Part shown: in pieces, positions 29,115-39,741 of the stretch
How the letters are laid out: each line of letters begins with the position of its first letter
How positions within the stretch are numbered: position 1 is the stretch's first letter
Notes under the pieces: generated by a model
What the model was told of the DNA's origin: nothing
Databases searched by the model: none
What the model saw: the letters and a program-made list of their open reading frames with translations, nothing else
Source of the DNA: Robertmurraya siralis
Lineage (GTDB): Bacteria; Bacillota; Bacilli; Bacillales; Cytobacillaceae
DNA: 64,000 nucleotides
NCBI RefSeq assembly: GCF_005502275.1
Contig: NZ_SWLZ01000012.1
Span: forward strand, 1-64,000
Direction of reading: 5' to 3'
Program-made: the position numbers and the translations under genes

Positions 29115-29123
29115 TATCCATTA

Positions 29124-29166
29124 AAAAAAGGCAGACTTCCTTTATAAAAAAGGATAGCCTGCCTCT
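29124..29166 (-). terminator. Terminator or attenuator between yezD and cysH
   Basis: On the minus strand, AGGCAGGCTATCCTTT pairs with AAAGGAAGTCTGCCT and is followed by seven Ts. Before the repeat insertion, the cysH ribosome site would have lain only a few bases after this T-run. Confidence 0.75.
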
Positions 29167-29200
29167 AGTTGTCTAGTCAGCAAGTGTTCATATCAAATGT

Positions 29201-29341
29201 TTAAGGAAGACGAATCTTTTCATTTTTTTCAATCTGAACGATCTTTCCATCCTGTACGACTAATGTAATAGATCCAAATTTCATTGTCGTAAGCATTTCT
29301 TCTAAATGCTTGATTGTATTTTGCCAATTTGCTTGTTTCAG
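29201..29341 (-). CDS. yezD: YezD-family (DUF2292) small protein with an unusual start
   Basis: The 46-residue frame reads LKQANWQNTIKHLEEML...KFGSITLVVQDGKIVQIEKNEK and ends IRLP before TAA; GS-hydrophobic-DGKIVQIEK is the DUF2292/YezD signature. It lies directly after cysI, and homologues are linked to sulfur genes; function unknown. The strong GGAGGG site points to a CTG at 29341, with a 9-base spacer. The only in-frame ATG (29362) would put the ribosome site inside the gene and has none of its own. Either start gives the same family core. Confidence 0.72.
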   Translation of the reverse strand: MKQANWQNTIKHLEEMLTTMKFGSITLVVQDGKIVQIEKNEKIRLP

Positions 29342-29462
29342 AGCGATTCGCCCTCCTTTCATGAAAGAAGTTTGTAAAAATCACCTTAGAAGTACTTTTA
29401 ATCCTACCATTTCGATATGATTTGTCAACATTTAAAGACGAAATATTCTAACTAAATTTCTC

Positions 29463-31187
29463 TTACTTTACATCATGAAAATTGGTTCCATCTGTTGTCT
29501 CTCCAACAATCCCGGCGCGTATCACAAAATCTCCGAAATGTTCCCCTTCTTTTCTCTCCTTTGCGTATCTTGGCAGGAGTATTTTTAGCTCTGATAAAAT
29601 TTCCTCTTCGCCAATGTTCTCACGATACAATTTACTGAGGCGGCTACCATCAAATGCCGCACCTAAATACATATTGTATTTGCCAAGTGATTTACCGATA
29701 AATCCGATTTCTCCTAATGCGTGTCTGGCACAGCCGTTCGGGCAGCCAGTCATTCGAATCGTGATCTCTTCATCATGCAGACCATTTTCATCAATAATCG
29801 TTTCGATCTTGTCAATAAGAGTAGGTAAATAACGTTCGGCCTCTGCCATGGACAATCCGCATGTTGGCAATGCGACACAAGCGATCGAGTTTCTGCGTAA
29901 GGCGCTGAAGTGATGTCCATCTGTTAATCCGTAATTTTCCAATAATTCATGTATTTGTTTTTTATTGCGGCTTGACACATTTGCAATAATTAAGTTTTGA
30001 TTTGGAGTAAGTCTGAAATCCCCCTTATGAATTTTGGCAATCTCACGAATTCCAGTTTTAATTTTAATATTTTCAAAATCTTTCACCCTTCCCCCTTCTA
30101 TGAAAAGGGTGAAGTTCCATTTTCCTTTTATTCCTTTCACCCAACCGAAACGGTCACCGTTATGATCAAATTGGAATGGTTTTGCTTGCCCTAATGACCA
30201 CCCCAGCCTTTTGTTTAACTCTTCTTTGACAGCAGAAAGGCCAAGGCGATCAACTGTATATTTAAAGCGGGCATTTTTTCGATTGGAGCGATTTCCATAA
30301 TCTCTTTGAATCGTGATAATTTTTTCTGCTACTTCGTACATTTGTTCTGGTTTGCAAAAGCCAATTACTTTTGCTATTTGCGGATAGGTTTCCGGATCTC
30401 CATGGGTCATCCCCATTCCGCCACCGATCACGATATTAAAGCCTACAAGTTTGCCATCTTCAACAATTGCAATAAAGCCTAAATCCTGTGAAAAAACATC
30501 GACATCATTTGATGGAGGAATGGCAATGCCGATTTTAAATTTTCTTGGTAAATAAACTGGCCCATACATTGGCTCGGCTTCTTCCAATTCTGGACTACTA
30601 AAAATTTTTTCTTCATCTAACCAGATTTCATGATAAGCTCTTGTTTTGGGCAGCAAATCATCACTGAGCTTTTTCGACCATTCATATACTTCAGCGTGGA
30701 GCTCCGATTGAAAAGGGTTTGCATTGCTCATGACGTTACGATTCACATCGCCACAGGCAGCAATTGTATCGAGCAGGACTCGATTAATTTCCTGCATCGT
30801 ATTTTTCATATTCCACTTCAAAATACCGTGCATTTGAAATGTTTGTCTTGTTGTTAATTTAAGCGTTTGATTTCCGTATTTTTCAGCAATTTCGTCCATA
30901 ATAAGCCACTGCTCAGTTGTAGCAACTCCTCCAGGCAACCGAACGCGAATCATAAATTGATAGGCCGGCTCAAGCTTTTGTCTTTGCCGTTCATTGCGAA
31001 GATCGCGATCATCCTGCTGGTAGCTTCCGTGAAATTTTAAGAGCTGGTTTGAATTTTCAGATATTCTTGCATGAAGCGGGTCTGCCATCTCTTCTTTTAA
31101 TATACCTCTTAAAAAATTGCTCTCTCTTTTTAATTTTTCATTTTTACTTGGAGGGCCATCAGGGGCTTTGATCATTTTGTCTGCCAT
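29463..31187 (-). CDS. cysI: Assimilatory sulfite reductase, hemoprotein (beta) subunit
   Basis: Six-electron reduction of sulfite to sulfide with siroheme and a 4Fe-4S cluster. The 574-residue protein has the usual length, with the cluster cysteines in [16 protein letters not shown] near 435 and [19 protein letters not shown] near 480, and the substrate-binding arginines in [10 protein letters not shown] and [11 protein letters not shown] at 31187 behind AGAGGAGAATG. It follows cysJ by 26 bases, and the two subunits form the holoenzyme. Confidence 0.96.
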   Translation of the reverse strand: MADKMIKAPDGPPSKNEKLKRESNFLRGILKEEMADPLHARISENSNQLLKFHGSYQQDDRDLRNERQRQKLEPAYQFMIRVRLPGGVATTEQWLIMDEIAEKYGNQTLKLTTRQTFQMHGILKWNMKNTMQEINRVLLDTIAACGDVNRNVMSNANPFQSELHAEVYEWSKKLSDDLLPKTRAYHEIWLDEEKIFSSPELEEAEPMYGPVYLPRKFKIGIAIPPSNDVDVFSQDLGFIAIVEDGKLVGFNIVIGGGMGMTHGDPETYPQIAKVIGFCKPEQMYEVAEKIITIQRDYGNRSNRKNARFKYTVDRLGLSAVKEELNKRLGWSLGQAKPFQFDHNGDRFGWVKGIKGKWNFTLFIEGGRVKDFENIKIKTGIREIAKIHKGDFRLTPNQNLIIANVSSRNKKQIHELLENYGLTDGHHFSALRRNSIACVALPTCGLSMAEAERYLPTLIDKIETIIDENGLHDEEITIRMTGCPNGCARHALGEIGFIGKSLGKYNMYLGAAFDGSRLSKLYRENIGEEEILSELKILLPRYAKERKEGEHFGDFVIRAGIVGETTDGTNFHDVK

Positions 31188-31213
31188 TATTCATTCTCCT
31201 CTCACCTGAATCT

Positions 31214-33022
31214 TTAATATACATCTCTTTGATAGCGCCTTTGCTGCTGAAGTTTGCTCAAATATTCTTCTGCAAGTGTTCGACTCACATTCCCTTCCTT
31301 TTCGATAATTTCAATTAAGGCCTCGTGTACATCCTTTGCCATATTCTTCTCATCTCCACAAATGTAAAGGAAAGCACCTTCCTCAAGCCAGGAGTATAGT
31401 TCTTTACTATGCTCTTTCATCCGATGCTGTACATAAATTTTCTCAGATCCATCGCGGGAAAAGGCGACACTCATTTTAGTAAGTACTTCATTGTTTAACC
31501 ATTGATTCCATTCTGTTTGGTAGAGAAAATCAGTCATAAAATGCTGATCTCCAAAAAACATCCATGATTTCCCTGATGCCCCTTGTTCTTCACGTTCTTG
31601 CATAAAAGCGCGAAATGGAGCAACTCCTGTACCTGGTCCAACCATAATAATCGGCGTACTTGGATCATCTGGAAGGCGAAAGTTATCATTAGATTGGATA
31701 TAAACAGGGATCTTGTCACCAATAGAGATTCTTTCTGCACAGAAAGTAGAACAAACCCCTTTTCGATTTTTTCCATGGGCGGTATATCGGACTGTACCAA
31801 CCGTTAAATGAACCTCGTCTGGGTTTGCCTCATAACTGCTTGCAATCGAATATAAACGCGGCGGTATTTTGCGTAATACCGATACAAATTCTTGTGCTGA
31901 ATGGCCCCATGTGCCAAAATCTTCTATAAGATCAAGAAGATCTCGCCCTTCAATGTAGTCTCTAAACGCTGTCTCGTTTCTAGCTTCCAGAAGTTCGTCT
32001 AAATCGGGGTGCTGAAGCAATTCTTGAACCTTTTGCAAAAGCGGCTTTGTAATGACAGTAATTTCATAGTGGCTCGTTAATGCTTCTTTTAATGATAAAA
32101 TCTCGCCTTGTTTATTAATTGTGACAGTTTCATCTGCGCCCCATTTTAAAACGTTTAACAAAGAATCAACGAGCGCAGGATCATTTTCAGGAATAATCCC
32201 TAAACTATCTCCTGGTTTGTAGGTTAGCCCCGAGCCTTCTAGTGATAATTCTAAATGGTGTGTTTCTTTATTAGAGCCTTTTCCGTTTAAATTTAGATTT
32301 TCCAGTACTTCAGCTTTAAAAGGATTGCTTCTCGAAAATGTAGAAACGGTTGGCGCAGTTGATAAAAGCTTCAGTGCTTGAGGTTCGCCGGCTGGATTGG
32401 AATCTTTTAAACTTTTGATTACACCTTCTAGCCATTGCTCGGCTGGTTCATCATAATCGAGATCGCAATCAAAGCGAGGATAAATCCTTGTAGCGCCAAG
32501 TTCTTCTAGTTTACGATCAAACTCTTTTCCTACCTGGCAGAAAAACTCATATGAGCTATCTCCAAGTGCCAAAACGGAATAGTGCAAGTTCTCAAGTTTT
32601 GGTGCTCGTTTCCCATGTAAAAATTCGTGAAAGATAATGGCATTATCAGGGGGATCCCCTTCACCATGGGTACTAACTATAATGAGTAGCTGGTTTATCT
32701 TTTTTAGTTGATTTGGCTTAAAATCGTTCATGGCTGCGACAGTCACTTTAAAGCCGTTTTTTTCAAGCTCCTCTTGCGCTTTTTTTGAAAGTCCCTGGGC
32801 ATTTCCTGTCTGTGAACCGTATAGGATCGTAATTTCTTCCTTTATCGTCACAGTCGGTTGCTTTTTATTACTGACCGCCGTTGTCCCACTATCTCTAGAT
32901 ATGGAGCCAGAAAAAAAACCACTTAACCAGATTTTTTGTGAATCTGTTAAAGTTGCGAGTAATTGATTTATAAGTTCTGCCTGCTCCTGATTAAATGGAC
33001 TGTTTCCTACTTGAATTTGCAA
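31214..33022 (-). CDS. cysJ: Assimilatory sulfite reductase, flavoprotein (alpha) subunit
   Basis: Passes electrons from NADPH through FAD and FMN to CysI. The 602-residue protein has a flavodoxin-like FMN domain (ILYGSQTGNAQGLSKKAQEEL...STHGEGDPPDNA, about 75-220), an FAD-binding domain (RLYSIASSYEANPDEVHL...GVCSTF) and an NADPH domain (MVGPGTGVAPFRAFMQER, C-terminal YLSKLQQQRRYQRDVY). The TTG at 33022 is chosen because GGGGTGG lies 6 nt upstream and MQIQVGNSPFNQEQAEL matches the usual N-terminus. It is the first gene of the operon, divergent from the LysR gene. Confidence 0.95.
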   Translation of the reverse strand: MQIQVGNSPFNQEQAELINQLLATLTDSQKIWLSGFFSGSISRDSGTTAVSNKKQPTVTIKEEITILYGSQTGNAQGLSKKAQEELEKNGFKVTVAAMNDFKPNQLKKINQLLIIVSTHGEGDPPDNAIIFHEFLHGKRAPKLENLHYSVLALGDSSYEFFCQVGKEFDRKLEELGATRIYPRFDCDLDYDEPAEQWLEGVIKSLKDSNPAGEPQALKLLSTAPTVSTFSRSNPFKAEVLENLNLNGKGSNKETHHLELSLEGSGLTYKPGDSLGIIPENDPALVDSLLNVLKWGADETVTINKQGEILSLKEALTSHYEITVITKPLLQKVQELLQHPDLDELLEARNETAFRDYIEGRDLLDLIEDFGTWGHSAQEFVSVLRKIPPRLYSIASSYEANPDEVHLTVGTVRYTAHGKNRKGVCSTFCAERISIGDKIPVYIQSNDNFRLPDDPSTPIIMVGPGTGVAPFRAFMQEREEQGASGKSWMFFGDQHFMTDFLYQTEWNQWLNNEVLTKMSVAFSRDGSEKIYVQHRMKEHSKELYSWLEEGAFLYICGDEKNMAKDVHEALIEIIEKEGNVSRTLAEEYLSKLQQQRRYQRDVY

Positions 33023-33231
33023 TACTATCCACCCCACAAAAAATTTGGTAATATATCATTATATTTACTTTTCCTATCAAATAAGTTGGTTTTATAATAA
33101 AAAAAATCTCATCCTCGAAATTTCTGAAAGGCATTTAACTATGTAAAAACTTTAACGAAGAAAAGTCAATATGTAAAATAATTTTAAATAATCGGAATTA
33201 TTGAGATTCCTAATCATAAGGTGGGAGATGA

Positions 33232-34122
33232 ATGCAGTTAGAAGAACTAAAAACATTTGTGACATTAGCTGAAGTGAAAAATTTTACGAAAACAGCGGAT
33301 AAACTTTTAATGTCTCAGCCAACCGTCAGCCTCCATATTAAAAATTTGGAAAAAGAATTTAATACGGAGCTATTTCAACGCTCACCAAAATTTTTAAAAA
33401 TAACACCAAGTGGACAGTTGCTCTTAAACCGTGCAAAAGAAATTATTGAAATTTACGATCGAGCGAAACAAGAGATTTTGGAGTACCACCATAAAATAGC
33501 AGGTAAGCTGACGATTGGTGCGAGCTATACGATCGGTGAGTACATTCTTCCCTCCCTCCTTTTTGAGTTACAGAGAAAATATCCTGCTCTTGAAATCGAA
33601 ATCATGATTGGGAATAGAGAAGAAATATTGCAATCTGTTCGCCAGTTTCGTATTGATATTGGCTTCATTGAAGGCGAGGCTAAGGAAAATGAGCTTCATA
33701 TTATTCCCTTCATGGAGGAAGAGTTTTTTGTTGTTTCTTCATCTGATCATCCACTCGTTCATAAAGAAAAAATCAACTTTTCTGAACTGATTAATGAAAC
33801 CTGGTTATCACGAGAAGTAGGCTCCGGTAATCGCGATTTTCTAATGGAGGTCTTGGCTAAAAATGGTCTAAAAATAAAATCGCTTTTAACGATGAATAGC
33901 ATTCAGGCAATTAAAGAATCAGTAATAAATGGACTGGGACTTTCCTTGTTAGCGCAAAATTCTATTAAAAGAGAAATAGCACATCGCTATTTAGCTGTTC
34001 TTCCAATCGCTCAGCAGTCATTTAAAAGATCTTTTTCTTATGTATATTCCCCAATTATGAAAAATAACAAAAATGTTGAAGCCTTTATTTTAGTATTGGA
34101 AGAGCAGTGGAAGCAAACATAA
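33232..34122 (+). CDS. cysL: LysR-type regulator, CysL-like activator of cysJI
   Basis: The 296-residue protein has an N-terminal winged helix-turn-helix (MQLEELKTFVTLAEVKNFTKTADKLLMSQPTVSLHIKNLE) and a LysR effector domain (about 90-290). Divergent transcription from cysJ, with 210 bases between the starts, is the classic LysR arrangement. B. subtilis CysL activates cysJI, so the same role is inferred. The cysJ side lacks a well-spaced -35/-10 pair, as expected for an activated promoter. ATG at 33232 behind GGTGGGAG. Confidence 0.85.
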   Translation: MQLEELKTFVTLAEVKNFTKTADKLLMSQPTVSLHIKNLEKEFNTELFQRSPKFLKITPSGQLLLNRAKEIIEIYDRAKQEILEYHHKIAGKLTIGASYTIGEYILPSLLFELQRKYPALEIEIMIGNREEILQSVRQFRIDIGFIEGEAKENELHIIPFMEEEFFVVSSSDHPLVHKEKINFSELINETWLSREVGSGNRDFLMEVLAKNGLKIKSLLTMNSIQAIKESVINGLGLSLLAQNSIKREIAHRYLAVLPIAQQSFKRSFSYVYSPIMKNNKNVEAFILVLEEQWKQT

Positions 34123-34201
34123 CGATTGGTAAGGATTTGGATAATTTACAACTTAAGTAGCCATATTAAATACATCGAATTTTTCTTAAGGAGTGACCGT
34201 A

Positions 34202-34504
34202 TTGGAGTACTTATCTAGAACACAAATCATAAATGAGTTACAAAAGCCTTTTCAAACATATCTTGAACAATATGAAATTGATGAAATTGGGATTTATGAG
34301 GAAGCTGGGCAGGAGGGTATTTACCATATGGGCTATACTGTTACAAAAGACGGAAAAACCTATCATATCCACACATCTTTTCAAAAGAATAAAGATGAAT
34401 TTTTAGCTCCTTTAGATGATTTGTGGACGCTAGAAACTGACGAGCCTACTGAGGATGATCGCACTGGTTATCGAGATTTAGTGAGTGTATTTCGGAAGAT
34501 TTAA
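34202..34504 (+). CDS. DUF5634-like hypothetical protein
   Basis: The 100-residue acidic soluble protein resembles small Bacillus proteins of the DUF5634 group: LSRTQIINELQKPFQ at the start, DEIGIYEEAGQEGIYHMGYTVTKDGKTYHIH in the middle. No catalytic motif is visible. TTG at 34202 has AAGGAG about 8 nt upstream; GTG at 34193 is too close to that site. It follows cysL by 80 bases and may be cotranscribed. Function unknown. Confidence 0.6.
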   Translation: MEYLSRTQIINELQKPFQTYLEQYEIDEIGIYEEAGQEGIYHMGYTVTKDGKTYHIHTSFQKNKDEFLAPLDDLWTLETDEPTEDDRTGYRDLVSVFRKI

Positions 34505-34720
34505 AAATACAATTCTCAAGCTTTACGAGTGAAAAACGTAATCTGTAATAGAACGAAATCGCTCATGTCTAAATGGATTTTATTTCAAAATATAGATAGA
34601 ATCCCAACGTGGTTAGATTTCCATACCGGGTGACGCTTTTTCGCGGGCTGGGCCAAGCCGCTTCCCACACTACTAGGAGCGGAGATCAGCCTTTTTCCCA
34701 CCATTCCTAAACAAAAAATG
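34505..34720. other. Intergenic region with a decayed GC-rich repeat
   Basis: Most of this stretch is AT-rich and without a gene. At about 34620-34690 a GC-rich block (GACGCTTTTTCGCGGGC...AAGCCGCTTCC) looks like a worn copy of a GC-rich element often seen between Bacillus genes. That match is from memory of such repeats. Confidence 0.35.
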
Positions 34721-34761
34721 ACAAAAAAGGTAGCGAGAAGGGCTTCTCACTACCTTTTTGT
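34721..34761. terminator. Bidirectional terminator
   Basis: ACAAAAAAGGTAGCGAGAAG pairs with CTTCTCACTACCTTTTTGT (one bulge, one mismatch) between convergent transcripts, with A- and T-rich arm ends. Confidence 0.85.
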
Positions 34762-34822
34762 CGACAATCTGAAAGCTCGTTTCCTTTATTTGAGAAATGA
34801 GCTTTACGCCACTCTTACAGTG

Positions 34823-36067
34823 TTATAGTCCATGCTCTTTTGTATTAACCATTTCTACATTGAATTTTTGTTTCCCGAAAAATACTAAAAATAGAAAACC
34901 TAGCCCAGCAAAAGCTGAGTAAATGAGAATAAGATTTCCGTAATTAATAAACGTTGAAATGAAACCAAATAATAAGTAACCGATCGTTTGCCCAATTTGT
35001 GTCGCATTCATGTACAGCGTCGTTGCTGTACCTTGTGCCATTGGAATAAAATCTTGAAAATATGAGATCGCAATTCCTGCGGTAATCGATACTTGAGCCG
35101 CACTTAGTATTTGCAGTGGATAGATTTGCCAGGTTTCTGTTACAAGGCTAAACAATAAGAAATAAGTAAAAGCAATAAAAAATCCTACTTTAACAAGCAG
35201 TCCGTTATCCATTTTTGTTGCTAGGATGCCAAGTGCAATCATAAAAGGTACCTCAAATATGGGAGGAACGCTAAAGATTACTCCTACATCAACCTCTGTT
35301 CCATCAAGGACTTTCGTTACAAACTGAGGAACATTTAACATATGGATTGATGTCGCAGCTGCTAGTAGCAGAGCGGCAGCTAGATTAGCAAGAATATGCG
35401 GCCTTGACAAATAGTTCATTACTGCTAAGGATTCTTTTCGTGCTTCAGTTTGTGTCTCTATATTTTTCAAAAAAAAGAAAATCGTTAAAAAAGCTAATAA
35501 ATAGCCTGCTGCGACAAATAAAAATAATCCTTTGAACCCAATCATAATAAGTAACCAGGAACCCAATGCGGGTCCAATCGTCCATGACAGCGCGAAAAAC
35601 ATGCGAAAAACATTCATGACGAAAGGGGTTTCTTCGCTGGCAATATGAGCAGCCTTTAAGGCATCTCTAGCATATGCCCATAGCTGCGGTACTGCGGCGG
35701 CTGTTGTCCCAAGTAATACAAAAGCTGTTATGAGCAAGGCTGCATAATCACGCAAAAAGGCAAACGAGGTATAGCCTAGAATCCCTGTTAAGGATGTGAG
35801 CAGTAATAATGTTCTCCGGCTTGTTTTTGTGTCGGACCGTTTGGCGATATAACTGCTAATCACTACTCCACCGACCGCCATAACAGTCATAAAGATCCCG
35901 AAGCTTGCGTTTGTCATCCCTACTTCATCAATGCCGAAGAGAGATGAAAAGGGGACAAAGAAAGACATCGACAATCCAAAAATCGTATTAATAAGAAATA
36001 AGATTGGAAAGGACGGGATTGCCCATACAAATCGTATTTTTTCTATAATCTTTTTCATTAGCAGCAT
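34823..36067 (-). CDS. MFS sugar efflux transporter (SET family)
   Basis: The 414-residue protein has 12 hydrophobic segments and the MFS loop 2-3 motif (SSYIAKRSDTKTSRRTLLLL, near 75-95). Its overall pattern, including FLINTIFGLSMSFFVPFSSLFGIDEVGM and MNATQIGQTIGYLLFG, fits the SetA/SetB sugar-efflux group. It lies 37 bases after a GH1 glycosidase gene on the same strand, so it probably moves sugars or glycosides. ATG at 36067 or at 36058 could start it; the first follows AGGATAG closely. Confidence 0.8.
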   Translation of the reverse strand: MLLMKKIIEKIRFVWAIPSFPILFLINTIFGLSMSFFVPFSSLFGIDEVGMTNASFGIFMTVMAVGGVVISSYIAKRSDTKTSRRTLLLLTSLTGILGYTSFAFLRDYAALLITAFVLLGTTAAAVPQLWAYARDALKAAHIASEETPFVMNVFRMFFALSWTIGPALGSWLLIMIGFKGLFLFVAAGYLLAFLTIFFFLKNIETQTEARKESLAVMNYLSRPHILANLAAALLLAAATSIHMLNVPQFVTKVLDGTEVDVGVIFSVPPIFEVPFMIALGILATKMDNGLLVKVGFFIAFTYFLLFSLVTETWQIYPLQILSAAQVSITAGIAISYFQDFIPMAQGTATTLYMNATQIGQTIGYLLFGFISTFINYGNLILIYSAFAGLGFLFLVFFGKQKFNVEMVNTKEHGL

Positions 36068-36103
36068 CTATCCTAACAATAAAAATATTAAGTGATCACT
36101 ATC

Positions 36104-37829
<1,726 letters not shown>

Positions 37830-37845
37830 CTTTGTTCCCCTTTGT

Positions 37846-38709
37846 TTAGTTTTGTTGCAGTGCCTCATAAGCCAGGAGTAAGGCTCCTGTTATACCAGCA
37901 TCATCCCCCAATTGAGGAGAAACAATATAATTGGTTAATTCAGGTAGTTCAACATAACCGTTTACAAGCTCTGTTAAATGCTGATAAATATAAGGAAACA
38001 CATGTTTTTGCTTCATTACTCCACCGCCAAGAATTATTTTTTTCGGTGATAGGATCAGAATATATTGCATAAGTGCCTGAGCAATATAATAGCCTTCTAA
38101 TTCCCATACTTCCGAGCGTTCCGATAGAGTTCTTCCTGACTGTCCCCAACGTTTTTCAATACTTGGACCTGAAGCTAAGCCTTCTAAGCAGTCTTTATGA
38201 TAAGGGCAACTTCCTGCAAATAAATCTTTTGGATGACGCCGGACATAGGTATGTCCCATTTCTGGATGTGACAAGCCCTGTAATAATCGTCCTTGTACTA
38301 GTGCTCCTGCTCCGATTCCAGTCCCAACAGTAATATAAAGACAGCTATCTAGTCCGATTGCAGCTCCAAGTTTCGCTTCCCCTAAAGCGGCTGCGTTGAC
38401 GTCTGTATTAAAACCGATTGGAACTGGAAATATTTCCTTTATCGTTTTTGTGAACGGGAAATCTCGCCAAGCTGTTTTGGGTGTAGAAGTAATATACCCA
38501 TAGGTAGGGCTTTTTTTATTTACATCTATTGGTCCAAAAGAGCCGATTCCAATTGCGTCTACTTTAAATTTTTGAAAGAAAGTGCTCACTTCCTGGAGTG
38601 TTTCATTTGGTCCAATTGTGGGAATTTGTATGCGTTCAACAATCATTCCTTTTTCATCGCCAACGGCGCATACAAATTTTGTGCCACCTGCTTCAATGGC
38701 TCCTAGCAT
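37846..38709 (-). CDS. gmuE: ROK-family fructokinase/mannokinase (GmuE)
   Basis: Phosphorylates fructose or mannose released in glucomannan catabolism. The 287-residue protein is close to B. subtilis GmuE: ATP motif MLGAIEAGGTKFVCAVGDE, catalytic Asp region GFNTDVNAAALGEAKLGAA, and the ROK zinc site HPEMGHTYVRRHP...CPYHKDCLEGLASGP. Start ATG at 38709 follows GGAGGGATGAGCT. Encoded between gmuR and the gmuF stub with 16- and 24-base gaps. Confidence 0.93.
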   Translation of the reverse strand: MLGAIEAGGTKFVCAVGDEKGMIVERIQIPTIGPNETLQEVSTFFQKFKVDAIGIGSFGPIDVNKKSPTYGYITSTPKTAWRDFPFTKTIKEIFPVPIGFNTDVNAAALGEAKLGAAIGLDSCLYITVGTGIGAGALVQGRLLQGLSHPEMGHTYVRRHPKDLFAGSCPYHKDCLEGLASGPSIEKRWGQSGRTLSERSEVWELEGYYIAQALMQYILILSPKKIILGGGVMKQKHVFPYIYQHLTELVNGYVELPELTNYIVSPQLGDDAGITGALLLAYEALQQN

Positions 38710-38733
38710 AGCTCATCCCTCCAATACATGGTG

Positions 38734-39441
38734 CTAGTTGATAGTCGTCACTTCAAATTTGTCATAGCGGTGCCGTGAAAAAGAGTATTCAAATGGTACT
38801 CCATTATTTAAAAAACCGACATGTTCGACTTCTAAAATGGGGTCATCAGGTAAGCACGCCAAATATTGATGATCAAGTTCTTCTGATTTACATGCCCGTA
38901 TTTTCCGATGTGAGCCTGCAATTGTAAGTCCTAACGTCTCACGAATATATGAATAGATTGAGCCATGTAAAATTTCATCTGTGATTCCTGGAATCAAGAT
39001 CGTTGGCATATATGTCCTCTCCATCACATATGGTTCATCATCAACCAATCGCAGACGGATTAAAAAGTAAACAGGGGTTTTTACGTCTATAGCTAAATGC
39101 TCTGCGACTTCTTGCGTAGGAAATTGGACATCAAATTTAATCACTTTGCTCGTCACTTTCTTCCCCTTCAAAAGTCGTGACAAGCCTAGAATCTCATTTG
39201 TACCAACGTTTACAACATTCTGAGATATAGCAGATTGAATAATAAAAGTTCCGTGCCCCCTTTTCCGGTACAGCAAACCTTCTTTCACTAAAATATCCAG
39301 TGCCCGTTTCATAGTCATTCGGCTGCACTGAAACTCTTTTGCTAAGGTAATTTCATCTGGTATTGGTTGATCGATGGGATAAAACTGATTTTTTATTCTT
39401 TCTCTCATTACGGATGAAATAGTTTCGTATTTTGGCATCAC
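38734..39441 (-). CDS. gmuR: GntR-family repressor GmuR (HutC/UTRA type)
   Basis: The 235-residue protein has an N-terminal GntR winged helix (ISSVMRERIKNQFYPIDQPIPDEITLAKEFQCSRMTMKRALDILVKEGLLYRKRGHGTFI, about 5-65) and a C-terminal UTRA ligand domain (about 90-230). In B. subtilis, GmuR represses the gmu operon until mannobiose/cellobiose products bind. It follows gmuD after about 300 bases and precedes gmuE closely. ATG at 39441 follows AAGGTGGAGACCGGTG. Confidence 0.92.
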   Translation of the reverse strand: MMPKYETISSVMRERIKNQFYPIDQPIPDEITLAKEFQCSRMTMKRALDILVKEGLLYRKRGHGTFIIQSAISQNVVNVGTNEILGLSRLLKGKKVTSKVIKFDVQFPTQEVAEHLAIDVKTPVYFLIRLRLVDDEPYVMERTYMPTILIPGITDEILHGSIYSYIRETLGLTIAGSHRKIRACKSEELDHQYLACLPDDPILEVEHVGFLNNGVPFEYSFSRHRYDKFEVTTIN

Positions 39442-39716
39442 CGGTCTCCACCTTATTCATAATTTCTTTTTTTAACAGCTGTGCGAGATTGGATCGTTTT
39501 GAGTATTCCCTATTTCATTTATTAGGATAGCTTCTCACTTCTTTTTGGCTAAGAAAATAAAATGATCCGATAATTGTCTTTAACTCACACAGCTTTTCTA
39601 TAAGGTTTAATTTCAAAAAGATATCATCTTACGCCTAAAAATGCGCTTTCTACTCTATCATACATCAAGTTATCAAAAATGGCTGATTGTTTTACCGATC
39701 TTCTTCTTCGTTGAAA

Positions 39717-39741
39717 AAAGATGGTCATAACGACCATCTTT
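39717..39741 (-). terminator. Terminator at the end of gmuD
   Basis: AAAGATGGTC and GACCATCTTT pair around a 5-nt loop, overlapping the gmuD stop codon and followed by a T-run on the minus strand. It may partly insulate gmuBACD from gmuREF. Confidence 0.75.

Noticed and set aside
28955-29200. S-box (SAM) riboswitch in front of cysH
   Set aside because: None of the conserved S-box blocks is present; only a terminator-like hairpin and the repeat element are seen.
33038-33231. Specific CysL-binding half-sites between cysJ and the LysR gene
   Set aside because: The region is so AT-rich that several T-N11-A patterns fit; none could be preferred.
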